NCBI RefSeq assembly: GCF_036227225.1 | Contig: NZ_CP109444.1 | Coordinates: 682,001 to 746,000 of the forward strand | DNA from: Streptomyces sp. NBC_01478 | GTDB lineage: Bacteria > Actinomycetota > Actinomycetes > Streptomycetales > Streptomycetaceae | Length of the DNA: 64,000 nt | Direction of reading: 5' to 3' | Shown: positions 8,010 to 16,166 of the stretch, in pieces | How the letters are laid out: every line of letters starts with the position of its first letter | Numbering within the stretch: position 1 is the first letter of the stretch | Made by a program: the position numbers and the translations under genes | Notes under the pieces: generated by a model | Told to the model about the DNA's origin: nothing | What the model saw: the letters and a program-made list of their open reading frames with translations, nothing else | Databases searched by the model: none

Positions 8010-8935
8010 CGGCCCCGGACCGACACCCCGCCCGCCTCCTCGAAGTCGTCGAGTACACCGACCCCCTGTGTCCCTGGGCCTGGGGATCCGAACCCGTCTT
8101 CCGCAGGCTGCGCGCGACCCTTGCCGGACAGGTCCACTGGCGTCGCGCGTACTGCATCCTCTTCGACCACGACGACGACCCCGCGCCCGACCCCGCCGCG
8201 GAGACCGCCTGGTACGCGCGCTACGTCGAGGACATCAGCGCCCACACACACGCCCCGCGAGCACCTCGCCTGAGCCGTGTGGCCGCGAGTTCCTGGCCCG
8301 CCTCCCTGGTCGCCAAGGCGGCCGAGGCCCAGGGCGCGGAGGTGGCCGACCGGGTGCTACGGCGGCTGCGGGAGAGCGTGTTCGTACTCGGGGAGCCGGC
8401 GGACACGCCCGAGTCGGCGCTGTCCGCGGTGGCCGGGGTGCCCGGCCTCGATGCCGGCCGGCTCGCGAGCGACGCGGCGTCGGACGACGTACTGGAGCGG
8501 GTGCGGGCCGACCGTGCCGAGGCGCGCAGGCCGGTCGGCGAAGTGCTGTCGGTGCGCGCCGACGGCTCGCCCCATCCAGGCGCCGCCAAGGAGACCCCCG
8601 ACGGTCAACTCCGGTACGCGCTACCGACGTTGCTCCTGCGCACCGCCGGCGAACACCGCGTCGTTCCCGGCTGGCGGCCGTACGAGGAGTACGTCTCGGC
8701 GGTCACCGAACTCAGCCCCGCGCCGCTGCCCACGCCCACGACGCCGGCCCCGGCGGACGCGCTCGCGCGGTACCGGACCCTGACCGATCCGGAGCGCGTC
8801 CTGCTGACCGACGGCGGGTCATGGCCACCGGACGGTGCCGTTCGCGTCGACACGGGCAACGGGCCGTTGTGGCTGCACCCGGAGGAGGCCGCGACGCGTC
8901 CCGCCATAACCCCTGCCCCTCCCGCCGGGCCCTGA
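8006..8935 (+). CDS. DsbA-like thioredoxin-fold protein
   Basis: The 309-residue protein opens with VVEYTDPLCPWAWGSEPVFRRLR, the CPWxW active site of FrnE-like DsbA-family proteins, in which the second cysteine of the usual CxxC is replaced by Ala-Trp. No signal peptide is seen, so it is cytosolic. The C-terminal half ends in a Pro/Ala-rich tail. The ATGA overlap with the Rrf2 gene places both in one transcript. A role in thiol handling or as a glutathione- or mycothiol-type transferase would fit the sulfur context but is inference. Confidence 0.75.
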   Translation: MTAPDRHPARLLEVVEYTDPLCPWAWGSEPVFRRLRATLAGQVHWRRAYCILFDHDDDPAPDPAAETAWYARYVEDISAHTHAPRAPRLSRVAASSWPASLVAKAAEAQGAEVADRVLRRLRESVFVLGEPADTPESALSAVAGVPGLDAGRLASDAASDDVLERVRADRAEARRPVGEVLSVRADGSPHPGAAKETPDGQLRYALPTLLLRTAGEHRVVPGWRPYEEYVSAVTELSPAPLPTPTTPAPADALARYRTLTDPERVLLTDGGSWPPDGAVRVDTGNGPLWLHPEEAATRPAITPAPPAGP

Positions 8936-8970
8936 CAGGGCTCTGATCAGCGGTCAGAGACCGTCCCGCC

Positions 8971-8997
8971 CAATGAGACACCAATTGGTGTCCATTG
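8971..8997. promoter_or_regulatory. Strong 27-bp dyad upstream of the sulfur operon (putative Rrf2 operator, site 2)
   Basis: The core GACACCAATTGGTGTC (8977-8992) is a perfect 16-bp palindrome. Outer arms CAATG (8971-8975) and CATTG (8993-8997) extend the symmetry with a single unpaired A at 8976. It sits 35 bp before the leader peptide and downstream of the DsbA-like gene, the right place for an operator. The right half recurs in the Rrf2 promoter at 7445-7455. Confidence 0.65.
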
Positions 8998-9031
8998 ACA
9001 GTCTCCGAGGACCGGCCCCAGGATGTGCAGC

Positions 9032-9106
9032 ATGCTCACGACGCACCCCGGTGTGGTGTGCCGCTACGTGGACCTGCGGCGCACCTGTAGCGCTCTCTGT
9101 CGCTGA
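9032..9106 (+). CDS. Cys-containing sulfur leader peptide (24 aa)
   Basis: ATG 9032 opens a 24-residue peptide, beginning MLTTHPGVVCRYVDLRR and ending TCSALCR, with cysteines at 10, 19 and 23. An in-frame ATG at 9023 would add Met-Cys-Ser. The VDLRR...CSALC pattern is that of the leader peptides found before actinobacterial sulfur operons, where ribosome stalling at Cys codons is proposed to control the downstream genes. A second leader of identical length occurs at 20412. It lies 315 bp before the substrate-binding protein gene and is too short to appear in usual gene calls. Confidence 0.75.
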   Translation: MLTTHPGVVCRYVDLRRTCSALCR

Positions 9107-9421
9107 CCCGCCGCCCCCGGCCCACAGGCGCCTGACCCCGCTCCCGTAGGCATCGGCGCCCCACCGCCTCGCCGACCGGCGCCCGTCTTCCCGCGCCGCT
9201 CCCTTCGCGCTTCGTCGCCGTCTCTCCGCCTCCGTATCCCGGTTCCCTCCCGTGCTCCGCCGACGCCTCATGCCCTGGGCGCGGCATGCCCCCGTGCGCC
9301 TCGAAGCCGCATCGGCATGTCCGTCGACCCGGTCCGCGGTGTCCGGACCCGCGGGTCAGCCGCCCTCGCTCTCCTTCCGCTGCCCCGGCGCGGCCGGGAG
9401 CCCTCGAAGAAAGAAATCACG
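9107..9421 (+). other. Pyrimidine-rich leader between the leader peptide and transporter operon
   Basis: This 315-bp stretch has no convincing gene. It is strongly C/T-rich on the plus strand. If the leader peptide works by attenuation, the switching RNA structure should lie here, but no textbook terminator hairpin followed by T residues was found, so a Rho-dependent or occlusion mechanism is equally possible. Confidence 0.4.
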
Positions 9422-10984
9422 ATGTCCGGACGACTCACGCCTCGCAGACCTCGGCCGGCCCTCCGCTCCGGCCGGCTGCGTGCCGCCGCCCTGGGGACCG
9501 CCCTCGCCACCGTGCTCGTCCCCGCCCTCAGCGCCTGCGGCGGCGACGCCTCGACGGCCGGCGGCAGCGCCACGCTGAAGTGGGCCTCCTCCTACTTCCC
9601 CACCCACTGGGACCCGGTCGTCAGCGGCAGCGGCGCCCAGTTCCGCGAACTCGCCCTGGTCTACGCGTCGTTGACCCGTACGGACGCGACCGGCAAGGCC
9701 GTGCCCGACCTGGCCAAGAGCTGGGAGTACAACGCCAAGGGCGACCAGATCACCTTCCATCTGCGCCCGGGCCTCAAGTTCAGCGACGGTCAGCCGGTCG
9801 ACGCCGCCGCCGTGAAGGCCGCGATCGTCCGCGCCCAGAAGCAGAAGAACTCCGCGCTCTTCGGCGACCTCACCTCCATCAAGTCGGTGGACGCCAACGG
9901 CCTCGACGCGGTGCTCCACCTCAGCCAGGTCGACTACCAGATCCCCCAACTCCTCGGCGAGCGCGTGCTCCAGATCGCCAGCCCCAAGGCGGCCGCGTCT
10001 CCGGCCAAGCTGGACCAGAGCCCGGTCGGCGCGGGTCCGTTCATCGTCACGCAGCTCGTCCCGGGCACCAAGGTCCTCCTGAAGAAGAACCCGGACTACT
10101 GGGACGCCAAGGACATCCACATCGACAACGTCGAGCTGACCTCGGCCCCCGACGCGGCGACGGTCGTCTCCGGACTCCAGACCGGTGTCTACAACTTCGC
10201 CGACATCGCGCCCAGTCAGGCCGAAGCCGCGAAGAGGGCGGGCCTCGACGTCTTCGTCCAGCCCGGCTTCAACGCCAACAACCTCAGCCTCAACGTCAAC
10301 AAGGCACCGTTCAACAACGACAAGGTCGTCGACGCGGTCCGCTACGCGATCAACCGCCAGGAGTTCGTCGACAAGCTGACGTTCGGGTACGGCTCGACGA
10401 CCAACCAGCCGTTCCCCAAGGGTTATGTGGCCTACGACCCGCAGTCCGCGAACCACTACGCCTACGACCCGGCGAAGTCGAAGCAGTTGCTCTCGGAAGC
10501 CGGTTACAAGGCGGGCCAGCTCAAGCTGAACCTCGTCATCCCGGCCGAGGATCCCCAAGCGGAGGTCGTCCAGGCGCAGTTGGCGAAGGTCGGCATCACC
10601 GTCACCATCAAGGTCGACAAGAACTGGGCCACGCCGTTCTTCGCCAAGGACCTGACGTTCTCGCTGTACGGGACGACGGGGCGTGACTCCGCGGCGCAGA
10701 CCCTGACCGCGCACTTCGGTCCGAACGGCCCGCTCAACCTCAGCTCGCCGTACGAGCCTTCGGGCTTCGAGGCGGCCATCGCCAAGGTCCGCCAGACCCC
10801 GCTGGACTCGCCCGACTACGCGAAGGTCCTCCAGGCGGCGACCCGGGCCGGCCTGCTGAGCAAGGCGCTGGTCTTCACCTACTCCTCGCCCAACCTCATC
10901 GCCAAGAGCAAGTCCATCTCCGCCCTGCCCAAGAACCCGGCCCACATCGACTGGACCGGCGTGACCATCTCCGGCAGCAACTGA
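9422..10984 (+). CDS. ABC transporter substrate-binding lipoprotein (SBP family 5)
   Basis: This 520-residue lipoprotein has an Arg-rich n-region, a hydrophobic core and the lipobox LSAC with Cys39. The mature part is a family-5 solute-binding protein (peptide, nickel, opine, glutathione), with YASLTRTDATGKAVPDLAKS and GLKFSDGQPVDAAAVKAA as typical signature regions. It captures a solute outside the membrane and delivers it to the permeases encoded next. Position between a Cys leader peptide and flavin monooxygenases suggests an organosulfur ligand rather than a peptide; this is inference. ATG 9422 is used, with AGAAAG upstream. Confidence 0.9.
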   Translation: MSGRLTPRRPRPALRSGRLRAAALGTALATVLVPALSACGGDASTAGGSATLKWASSYFPTHWDPVVSGSGAQFRELALVYASLTRTDATGKAVPDLAKSWEYNAKGDQITFHLRPGLKFSDGQPVDAAAVKAAIVRAQKQKNSALFGDLTSIKSVDANGLDAVLHLSQVDYQIPQLLGERVLQIASPKAAASPAKLDQSPVGAGPFIVTQLVPGTKVLLKKNPDYWDAKDIHIDNVELTSAPDAATVVSGLQTGVYNFADIAPSQAEAAKRAGLDVFVQPGFNANNLSLNVNKAPFNNDKVVDAVRYAINRQEFVDKLTFGYGSTTNQPFPKGYVAYDPQSANHYAYDPAKSKQLLSEAGYKAGQLKLNLVIPAEDPQAEVVQAQLAKVGITVTIKVDKNWATPFFAKDLTFSLYGTTGRDSAAQTLTAHFGPNGPLNLSSPYEPSGFEAAIAKVRQTPLDSPDYAKVLQAATRAGLLSKALVFTYSSPNLIAKSKSISALPKNPAHIDWTGVTISGSN

Positions 10985-11031
10985 CACTCCGTCACCTCCC
11001 AAGCAGAGCCACTACAGAGAGGGGGCAAGCC

Positions 11032-12063
11032 ATGACGACGACACAGGCACCGGCCACACCACCCGACGTGCGTCATCGGGGCGCCACGACCGGGGCGCGG
11101 CGCACGCTGGGCCGCGTCCTGGTCACCCTCGCCCGGTCGATCGCGATCTTCGTGCCCGTGTTCCTGGTCGCGACGTTCGTGACGTTCGCGCTGCGGTCGC
11201 TGAGCGGGCTCAGCCCGGCGCGGATCCAGTTGGGCGAGGAAGCAACTCCCGAAGCGGTAGCCAGAGTCGAAGCGCAGTGGGGCCTCAACCGGCCCTTCCT
11301 CGTGCAGTACGCGGACTGGCTGGGCGGTGTCCTGCACGGACAGCTCGGCACCAGTTGGACCAACGGCGCGGACATCTCCACCCTCATCGGCCTCGGCCTG
11401 GGCGTGAGTCTGTCGGTGGCGATCTTCGCGCTGCTCATCGGCGTGGTCGCGGGCTTCACGCTCGGTACGGTCGCCGCGCTGCGCCGTACGACGTGGATCG
11501 ACCGGGCGATCACGGGCTTCGTCACGGTGATCTCGGTGATGCCGGCCTTCGTCGTCGGCATCGTGCTGGTCGCGGTGTTCGCGGTGGGACTGCATGTGTT
11601 CCCGTCCGCCGGATACATCCCGGCGGCGCAGGGGTTCGGTCCCTGGCTCGCCCATATCACCCTGCCCGCCGTCGCGTTGAGCTTCGACGTCGTCGCCGAC
11701 GTCGCCCGCCAACTGCGCTCCAGTCTCATCGCCGCCTATCGCGAGAACTACGTGACGGGCGCGGTGGTACGGGGGCTGAGTCCGCGACGGATCTTCTTCG
11801 GGCATGTGCTGCGCAACGGCCTCGGCCCGGCGCTCGCCACGCTCGGTCTGAAGTTCCCGACCCTGGTCGGCGCCTCCGTCGTCACCGAGTGGATCTTCGG
11901 ACTCCAGGGCTTCGGCCGGTTCGCGAACGACTCCGCGCAGGCCGGTGACGTACCGGCCGTCCAAGGTGTCCTCGTGGTGTCGATCGTCCTGGTCGTCGTC
12001 TTCAACCTGATCGTCAACCTGGTGCTGGCGCGTGTGACGCCGGCCTCGCAGCGGGGGGTGTGA
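11032..12063 (+). CDS. ABC transporter permease (DppB type)
   Basis: This 343-residue inner-membrane protein has an N-terminal transmembrane helix, then the DppB-type extracytoplasmic loop (WGLNRPFLVQYADWLGG and LGTSW), then five more helices. The ATPase-coupling EAA-like loop is ENYVTGAVVRGLSPRRI near residue 240. It forms the channel heterodimer with the next gene. A good ribosome site (GAGAGGGGGC) precedes ATG 11032. It overlaps the next permease by GTGA. Confidence 0.93.
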   Translation: MTTTQAPATPPDVRHRGATTGARRTLGRVLVTLARSIAIFVPVFLVATFVTFALRSLSGLSPARIQLGEEATPEAVARVEAQWGLNRPFLVQYADWLGGVLHGQLGTSWTNGADISTLIGLGLGVSLSVAIFALLIGVVAGFTLGTVAALRRTTWIDRAITGFVTVISVMPAFVVGIVLVAVFAVGLHVFPSAGYIPAAQGFGPWLAHITLPAVALSFDVVADVARQLRSSLIAAYRENYVTGAVVRGLSPRRIFFGHVLRNGLGPALATLGLKFPTLVGASVVTEWIFGLQGFGRFANDSAQAGDVPAVQGVLVVSIVLVVVFNLIVNLVLARVTPASQRGV

Positions 12064-12971
12064 CCATGGGGCGCCGCGTGCTCTCCCTGACGTCCGGCCG
12101 GATCGCCCTGGTGATCCTGACCGTGATCGCCCTGCTCGCCCTCCTCGGCCCGGTCATCGCCCCGCACGACCCGCTGGCGACCGGTTCCGACACCCTCGCC
12201 GGCTCCTCGGGCGGGCACTGGCTGGGGACGGACTATCTCGGCCGCGATGTGCTGAGCCGACTGCTCGACGGCTCCCGGGTCAGCGTGCTCGGCGCCCTCG
12301 AGGTCGCCCTCACGGCACTGGGGGTCGGCGCGATTCCCGGAATCCTGTCGGTCTACTTCGGGCGGGTCTTCGAGTGGATCACCCTCCGGCTGACCGACAC
12401 GCTGGTCGCGCTGCCCTTCCTGCTGTTCGCCGTCGCCGTGGTCGCGCTGCTCGGCAACGGCATCACGCAGGCGATGCTGGTCACCGGGGTGCTGGTGTCC
12501 CCGCTGTTCTACCGGGTGGCCCGCGCCGCCACGCTGGCCGTGGCCCGCTCGCCGTACGTGGAGGCGGCGATCGTCTCCGGCGCGTCCATCGGGTGGGTCG
12601 TGCGCCGGCACGTCTGGGTCAAGGTGCTGCCGCCGATCGCGGTCGCGCTCGCGCAGACCATCGGTGTCGGCTTCGTCATCGTCTCGTCCCTGACCTTCCT
12701 GGGGATCGGCGTCCAGCCGCCCGCGCCCACCTGGGGCGGCCTGCTCGCCTCGGACCTCGGCTACCTCACCCAGAAGCCGTGGGCACCGCTGGTCCCCGCC
12801 CTGCTGATCATGATCACCGTCTGGGCCTGCAATCTCCTCGCCGACGCGATCCGTGACGTCTCCGGCGAGGCGGGCCGCGCCCTGGTCAACAACCGCAAGG
12901 CGCGCGCCCATCGCCTCGCCGGGACCGACTCCGATGCCGACCTCGCTCACGTGCACGCAGGAGGTGCGTGA
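12060..12971 (+). CDS. ABC transporter permease (DppC type)
   Basis: The 303-residue partner permease begins with a single transmembrane helix (ALVILTVIALLALLGPVIA) and the DppC marker GTDYLGRDVLSRLL, followed by five helices and the EAA-like loop YVEAAIVSGASIGWVVRRH. GTG 12060 overlaps the previous stop; ATG 12066 is an alternative start two codons later. It is followed directly by the ATPase genes. Confidence 0.92.
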   Translation: MTMGRRVLSLTSGRIALVILTVIALLALLGPVIAPHDPLATGSDTLAGSSGGHWLGTDYLGRDVLSRLLDGSRVSVLGALEVALTALGVGAIPGILSVYFGRVFEWITLRLTDTLVALPFLLFAVAVVALLGNGITQAMLVTGVLVSPLFYRVARAATLAVARSPYVEAAIVSGASIGWVVRRHVWVKVLPPIAVALAQTIGVGFVIVSSLTFLGIGVQPPAPTWGGLLASDLGYLTQKPWAPLVPALLIMITVWACNLLADAIRDVSGEAGRALVNNRKARAHRLAGTDSDADLAHVHAGGA

Positions 12972-13885
12972 TGGCCAGTCCCTCCACGAAGGTCCTGACG
13001 GAACCCGCGACGTCGGGTCCCGCGGAACCCGTCCACGCGCCGGCCGCCCCCTCGACGCCCGTCCTGTCCGTACGCGACGTCCGCATCAGCGACCGGGCGG
13101 CCGGACGGGAGATCGTCCACGGCGTCGACTTCACGCTCACACCCGGCAGTTCCGTCGGCATCGTCGGCGAGTCCGGCAGCGGCAAGACCCTCACCTGCCG
13201 GGCCACGCTGGGCATCCTGCCCGCCCACTTCGAGGTCACCGCGGGCTCGATCGAGATCGACGGCCAGGACATCTCCGGCCTCTCGTCGGACCGGTGGACG
13301 GCCCTGCGCGGCGCCACGATCAGCGCGGTCTTCCAGGACCCGGCGTCGTATCTCAACCCCTCGATCCGGGTGGGCGCGCAGATCGCCGAAGTCCTGCGCG
13401 TCAAGAAGGGCCTCAAGCGCCGCGAGGCACGCCGGCGGACGATCGAACTGCTCCACGCCGTGCACCTGCGCGACCCGGAGCTGGTCTCCACCCAGTACAC
13501 CTTCGAGCTCTCCGGCGGCATGCTCCAACGCGTCCTCATCGCGGCCGCGATCGCCGCCGACCCGCGCGTCCTCATCGCCGACGAGGCCACCACCGCGCTC
13601 GACGTCACCGTCCAGGCCGAGATCCTCGACCTGCTGGCCGATCTGCGCGAACGCACCGGGCTGGCGCTGGTCCTGGTCTCCCACGACCTGGCCGTCGTCG
13701 CCCAGCTCTGCGACGAGGTCCTCGTCATGCGGCAGGGCGAGGTGGTCGAACAGGGCCCGACGCACGAGGTGTTGCACAACCCGCGGCACGAATACACCCG
13801 GCTGTTGATCGCCGAGCACGAGCAGTACGGCCTGGACAAGTTCCTCGCCGCAGAGGTCACCGAGGTCGCGGAGGCGGAAGCATGA
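12971..13885 (+). CDS. ABC transporter ATP-binding protein (DppD type)
   Basis: This 304-residue ATPase contains Walker A GESGSGKT, a Q-loop FQDPASYLNP, signature LSGGMLQRV and Walker B VLIADEATTALD, then the family C-terminal region with NPRHEYTRLLI. The signature has LSGGM in place of the more common LSGGQ, as in many DppD proteins. ATG 12971 is preferred over GTG 12968 because AGGAGG lies six bases upstream. It energises uptake with the permeases. Confidence 0.92.
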   Translation: MASPSTKVLTEPATSGPAEPVHAPAAPSTPVLSVRDVRISDRAAGREIVHGVDFTLTPGSSVGIVGESGSGKTLTCRATLGILPAHFEVTAGSIEIDGQDISGLSSDRWTALRGATISAVFQDPASYLNPSIRVGAQIAEVLRVKKGLKRREARRRTIELLHAVHLRDPELVSTQYTFELSGGMLQRVLIAAAIAADPRVLIADEATTALDVTVQAEILDLLADLRERTGLALVLVSHDLAVVAQLCDEVLVMRQGEVVEQGPTHEVLHNPRHEYTRLLIAEHEQYGLDKFLAAEVTEVAEAEA

Positions 13886-14718
13886 GCACAGAGCACACCG
13901 ACCCCGTCCTCGAGGTCACCGACCTGGAGGTGCACTACGGCCTCCGTCGACGCCGCCGCCGTGCCCTGCACGGTGTCTCGCTGAGCATCGCGCCGGGCGA
14001 GACCGTCGGGATCATCGGCGAGACCGGCTCCGGCAAGTCGACGCTCGCACGGGCCGCGCTCGGCCTGGTGCGCGCCTCGGCCGGGTCGATCGTCATCGAC
14101 GGCGAGGAGGTCGGCGCGTACGGCCATCGCCAGTGGCGCGCGCTGCGGCGCCGAGGGGTGATCCAGTACGTCTTCCAGGACCCGCTGCGCAGTCTCGACC
14201 CGGACGTGACGATCGAGACGTCCCTGGCAGAACCGCTGCTCATCCAGGGCGTGTCCCGGCAGGAGGCGGCGACGCGGGTGCGCGCGTTCCTGGACCGGGT
14301 CCGGCTCTCCGAGGAGCTGCTCGACCGGCTGCCGGGCGAGTTGTCCGGTGGCCAGCGTCAACGCGTCGCGGTGGCGCGGGCGTTGGTGACCGAGCCGCGG
14401 CTGGTCATCCTCGACGAACCGGTCAGTGCGCTCGACTCCGCCAACCGCGTGCAGATCCTCCAGATCCTCAAGGAACTCCGCGCCGACGGCGTCGCCCTCG
14501 TCTTCATCTCGCACGACCTCGGGTCCGTCGCCGGGGTCGCCGACCGCATCGCCGTCCTCTACCAGGGCGAGTTGGTCGAGGTCGGCGCCGCCGCCGACGT
14601 CATCAACCAGCCGCGGCACGTCTACACGCGCCTACTCGTCCGCTCCGCGCCGACCCTGCACAGCGCGGCAGCCGACCGCGCCGAACGCGAGGCCCTGCGC
14701 GCCCTGCTGCACGTCTGA
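13882..14718 (+). CDS. ABC transporter ATP-binding protein (DppF type)
   Basis: This second ATPase has 278 residues, with Walker A GETGSGKST, Q-loop FQDPLRSLDP, canonical signature LSGGQRQRV and Walker B LVILDEPVSALD, then the H-loop SHDLGSVAG. It pairs with the previous ATPase. ATG 13882 overlaps the preceding stop (ATGA), with GGAGGCGGAAG upstream. It is the last transporter gene before the monooxygenases. Confidence 0.92.
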   Translation: MSTEHTDPVLEVTDLEVHYGLRRRRRRALHGVSLSIAPGETVGIIGETGSGKSTLARAALGLVRASAGSIVIDGEEVGAYGHRQWRALRRRGVIQYVFQDPLRSLDPDVTIETSLAEPLLIQGVSRQEAATRVRAFLDRVRLSEELLDRLPGELSGGQRQRVAVARALVTEPRLVILDEPVSALDSANRVQILQILKELRADGVALVFISHDLGSVAGVADRIAVLYQGELVEVGAAADVINQPRHVYTRLLVRSAPTLHSAAADRAEREALRALLHV

Positions 14719-14783
14719 CACCCACGCCCGACGACCGCGCGCCTGACGCCCCCTCAACTTCCCTTCACAGAACAGGAACTGCC

Positions 14784-16124
14784 ATGTCCCGCACGCTCCA
14801 CCTCGCCCTCCACCCCTACGGTGTCGGCGGTCCCGGCCAGCACGGACTGTGGAAGGACCCGCGCGTCGCGAAGAACGCGAGCATCGACATCAACTACTAC
14901 ATCCGGCTGGCGCAGGCGGCCGAACACGCCCTGTTCGACGCCCTGTTCATCGTCGACAGCCAGTTCATCAACTCGACCTACCCGGCGCACTATCTCAACC
15001 GCCTGGAACCGCTGACCCTGTTGTCGGCCGTGGCCACCCACACCCGGCACCTCGGCCTGGTGGGCACGGCGAGTTCGACGTACAACTCGCCCTTCAACCT
15101 CGCCCGGCGCTTCGCCTCCCTCGACCACATCAGCGGCGGCCGGGCCGGCTGGAACGTGGTGACCAGCTTCGACACCGGCACCGCGCGGAACTTCGGGCTC
15201 GACGAGCACCTCGACTACGCCACCCGCTACGGCCGTGCCCTGGAGTTCGTGCAGGCCGCGCGCGGGCTGTGGGACTCGTACGAGGACGACGCGTTCCCCG
15301 CCGACGTCGAGCGGGGCGTCTTCCTCGACCCGACGAAGCTGCACGAACTCGGCCACGCGGGCGAGCACTTCAAGATCGCGGGCCCGCTGAACCTCTCCCG
15401 CTCCCCGCAGGGCCAGCCGGTGATCTTCCAGGCCGGAGTGTCCGAGGAGGGCCGTGATCTGGCCGCGCAGGTCGCCGAGGGCATCTTCGCGCCCGGGGGC
15501 ACCCTGGAGTCGGCGCGGGACTACTACGCCGACGTCAAGAAGCGCGCGGCCGCCTACGGCCGCGACCCCGAGCACGTCAAGATCCTCATCCACGGCGGCC
15601 CGGTCGTCGCCGCCACCGACGAGGCGGCGCGCCGTCGCGAGCGGGAGATCTTCGAGGAGGACGACGACTTCAGCCGCAACCTCGCGCTGCTGGGCCGGTC
15701 CTTCGGGGCGTACGACTTCAGCGTGCACGACCTGGACGCGCCCTTCCCCGATGTCGCCCACCTCGCCGAGAAGGGCGGACGCACCGGCGCCTCGCAGCTC
15801 ATCGAGCGGGCGAGGACCGAGAACCTGACCCTGCGTCAAGTTGCCGAGTCCGTCAACCAGTTCCGTCAGTCGCCGTTCGTCGGGGACCCGGGGACCGTGG
15901 CCGACACCATCCAGCAGTGGTTCGACGCTCGCGCCTTCGACGGCATCAACCTCGCCTTCCGCACCGAGGAGGAGCTGACCTACTTCGTCGACAGTGTCGT
16001 CCCGATCCTGCAGAAGCGCGGCCTGTTCCGCACCGAGTACACGTCCGACACCCTGCGCGGCAACCTCGGTCTGCCGATCCCGGCCAACCGTCACTCCCGC
16101 GAGCGCCAGCTCGTGAACGACTGA
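14784..16124 (+). CDS. NtaA/SnaA/DszA-type FMN-dependent monooxygenase
   Basis: This 446-residue luciferase-like monooxygenase belongs to the two-component NtaA/SnaA/SoxA(DszA)/DmoA group, judged by length and by GRAGWNVVTSFDTGTARNFG, which covers the flavin site. Family members cleave C-S or C-N bonds using FMNH2 and oxygen, as in dibenzothiophene sulfone, dimethyl sulfide or nitrilotriacetate metabolism. It needs a separate flavin reductase, and SsuE is encoded 3.6 kb downstream in the same run of genes. The start at ATG 14784 has AGGA upstream. The substrate is unknown. Confidence 0.9.
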   Translation: MSRTLHLALHPYGVGGPGQHGLWKDPRVAKNASIDINYYIRLAQAAEHALFDALFIVDSQFINSTYPAHYLNRLEPLTLLSAVATHTRHLGLVGTASSTYNSPFNLARRFASLDHISGGRAGWNVVTSFDTGTARNFGLDEHLDYATRYGRALEFVQAARGLWDSYEDDAFPADVERGVFLDPTKLHELGHAGEHFKIAGPLNLSRSPQGQPVIFQAGVSEEGRDLAAQVAEGIFAPGGTLESARDYYADVKKRAAAYGRDPEHVKILIHGGPVVAATDEAARRREREIFEEDDDFSRNLALLGRSFGAYDFSVHDLDAPFPDVAHLAEKGGRTGASQLIERARTENLTLRQVAESVNQFRQSPFVGDPGTVADTIQQWFDARAFDGINLAFRTEEELTYFVDSVVPILQKRGLFRTEYTSDTLRGNLGLPIPANRHSRERQLVND

Positions 16125-16166
16125 GGCCGCGCGATGACCGAACGGACAGAGGCCGCGCGATGACCG
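16123..16166 (+). repeat. 26-bp tandem duplication at a start codon
   Basis: GAGGCCGCGCGATGACCG occurs at 16123-16140 and again at 16149-16166. The duplication leaves a 9-codon reading frame (MTERTEAAR, 16134-16163) whose stop overlaps the ATG of the FAD monooxygenase. The first copy probably held the ancestral start, so the repeat inserts a tiny coupled cistron between two operon genes. Confidence 0.7.
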
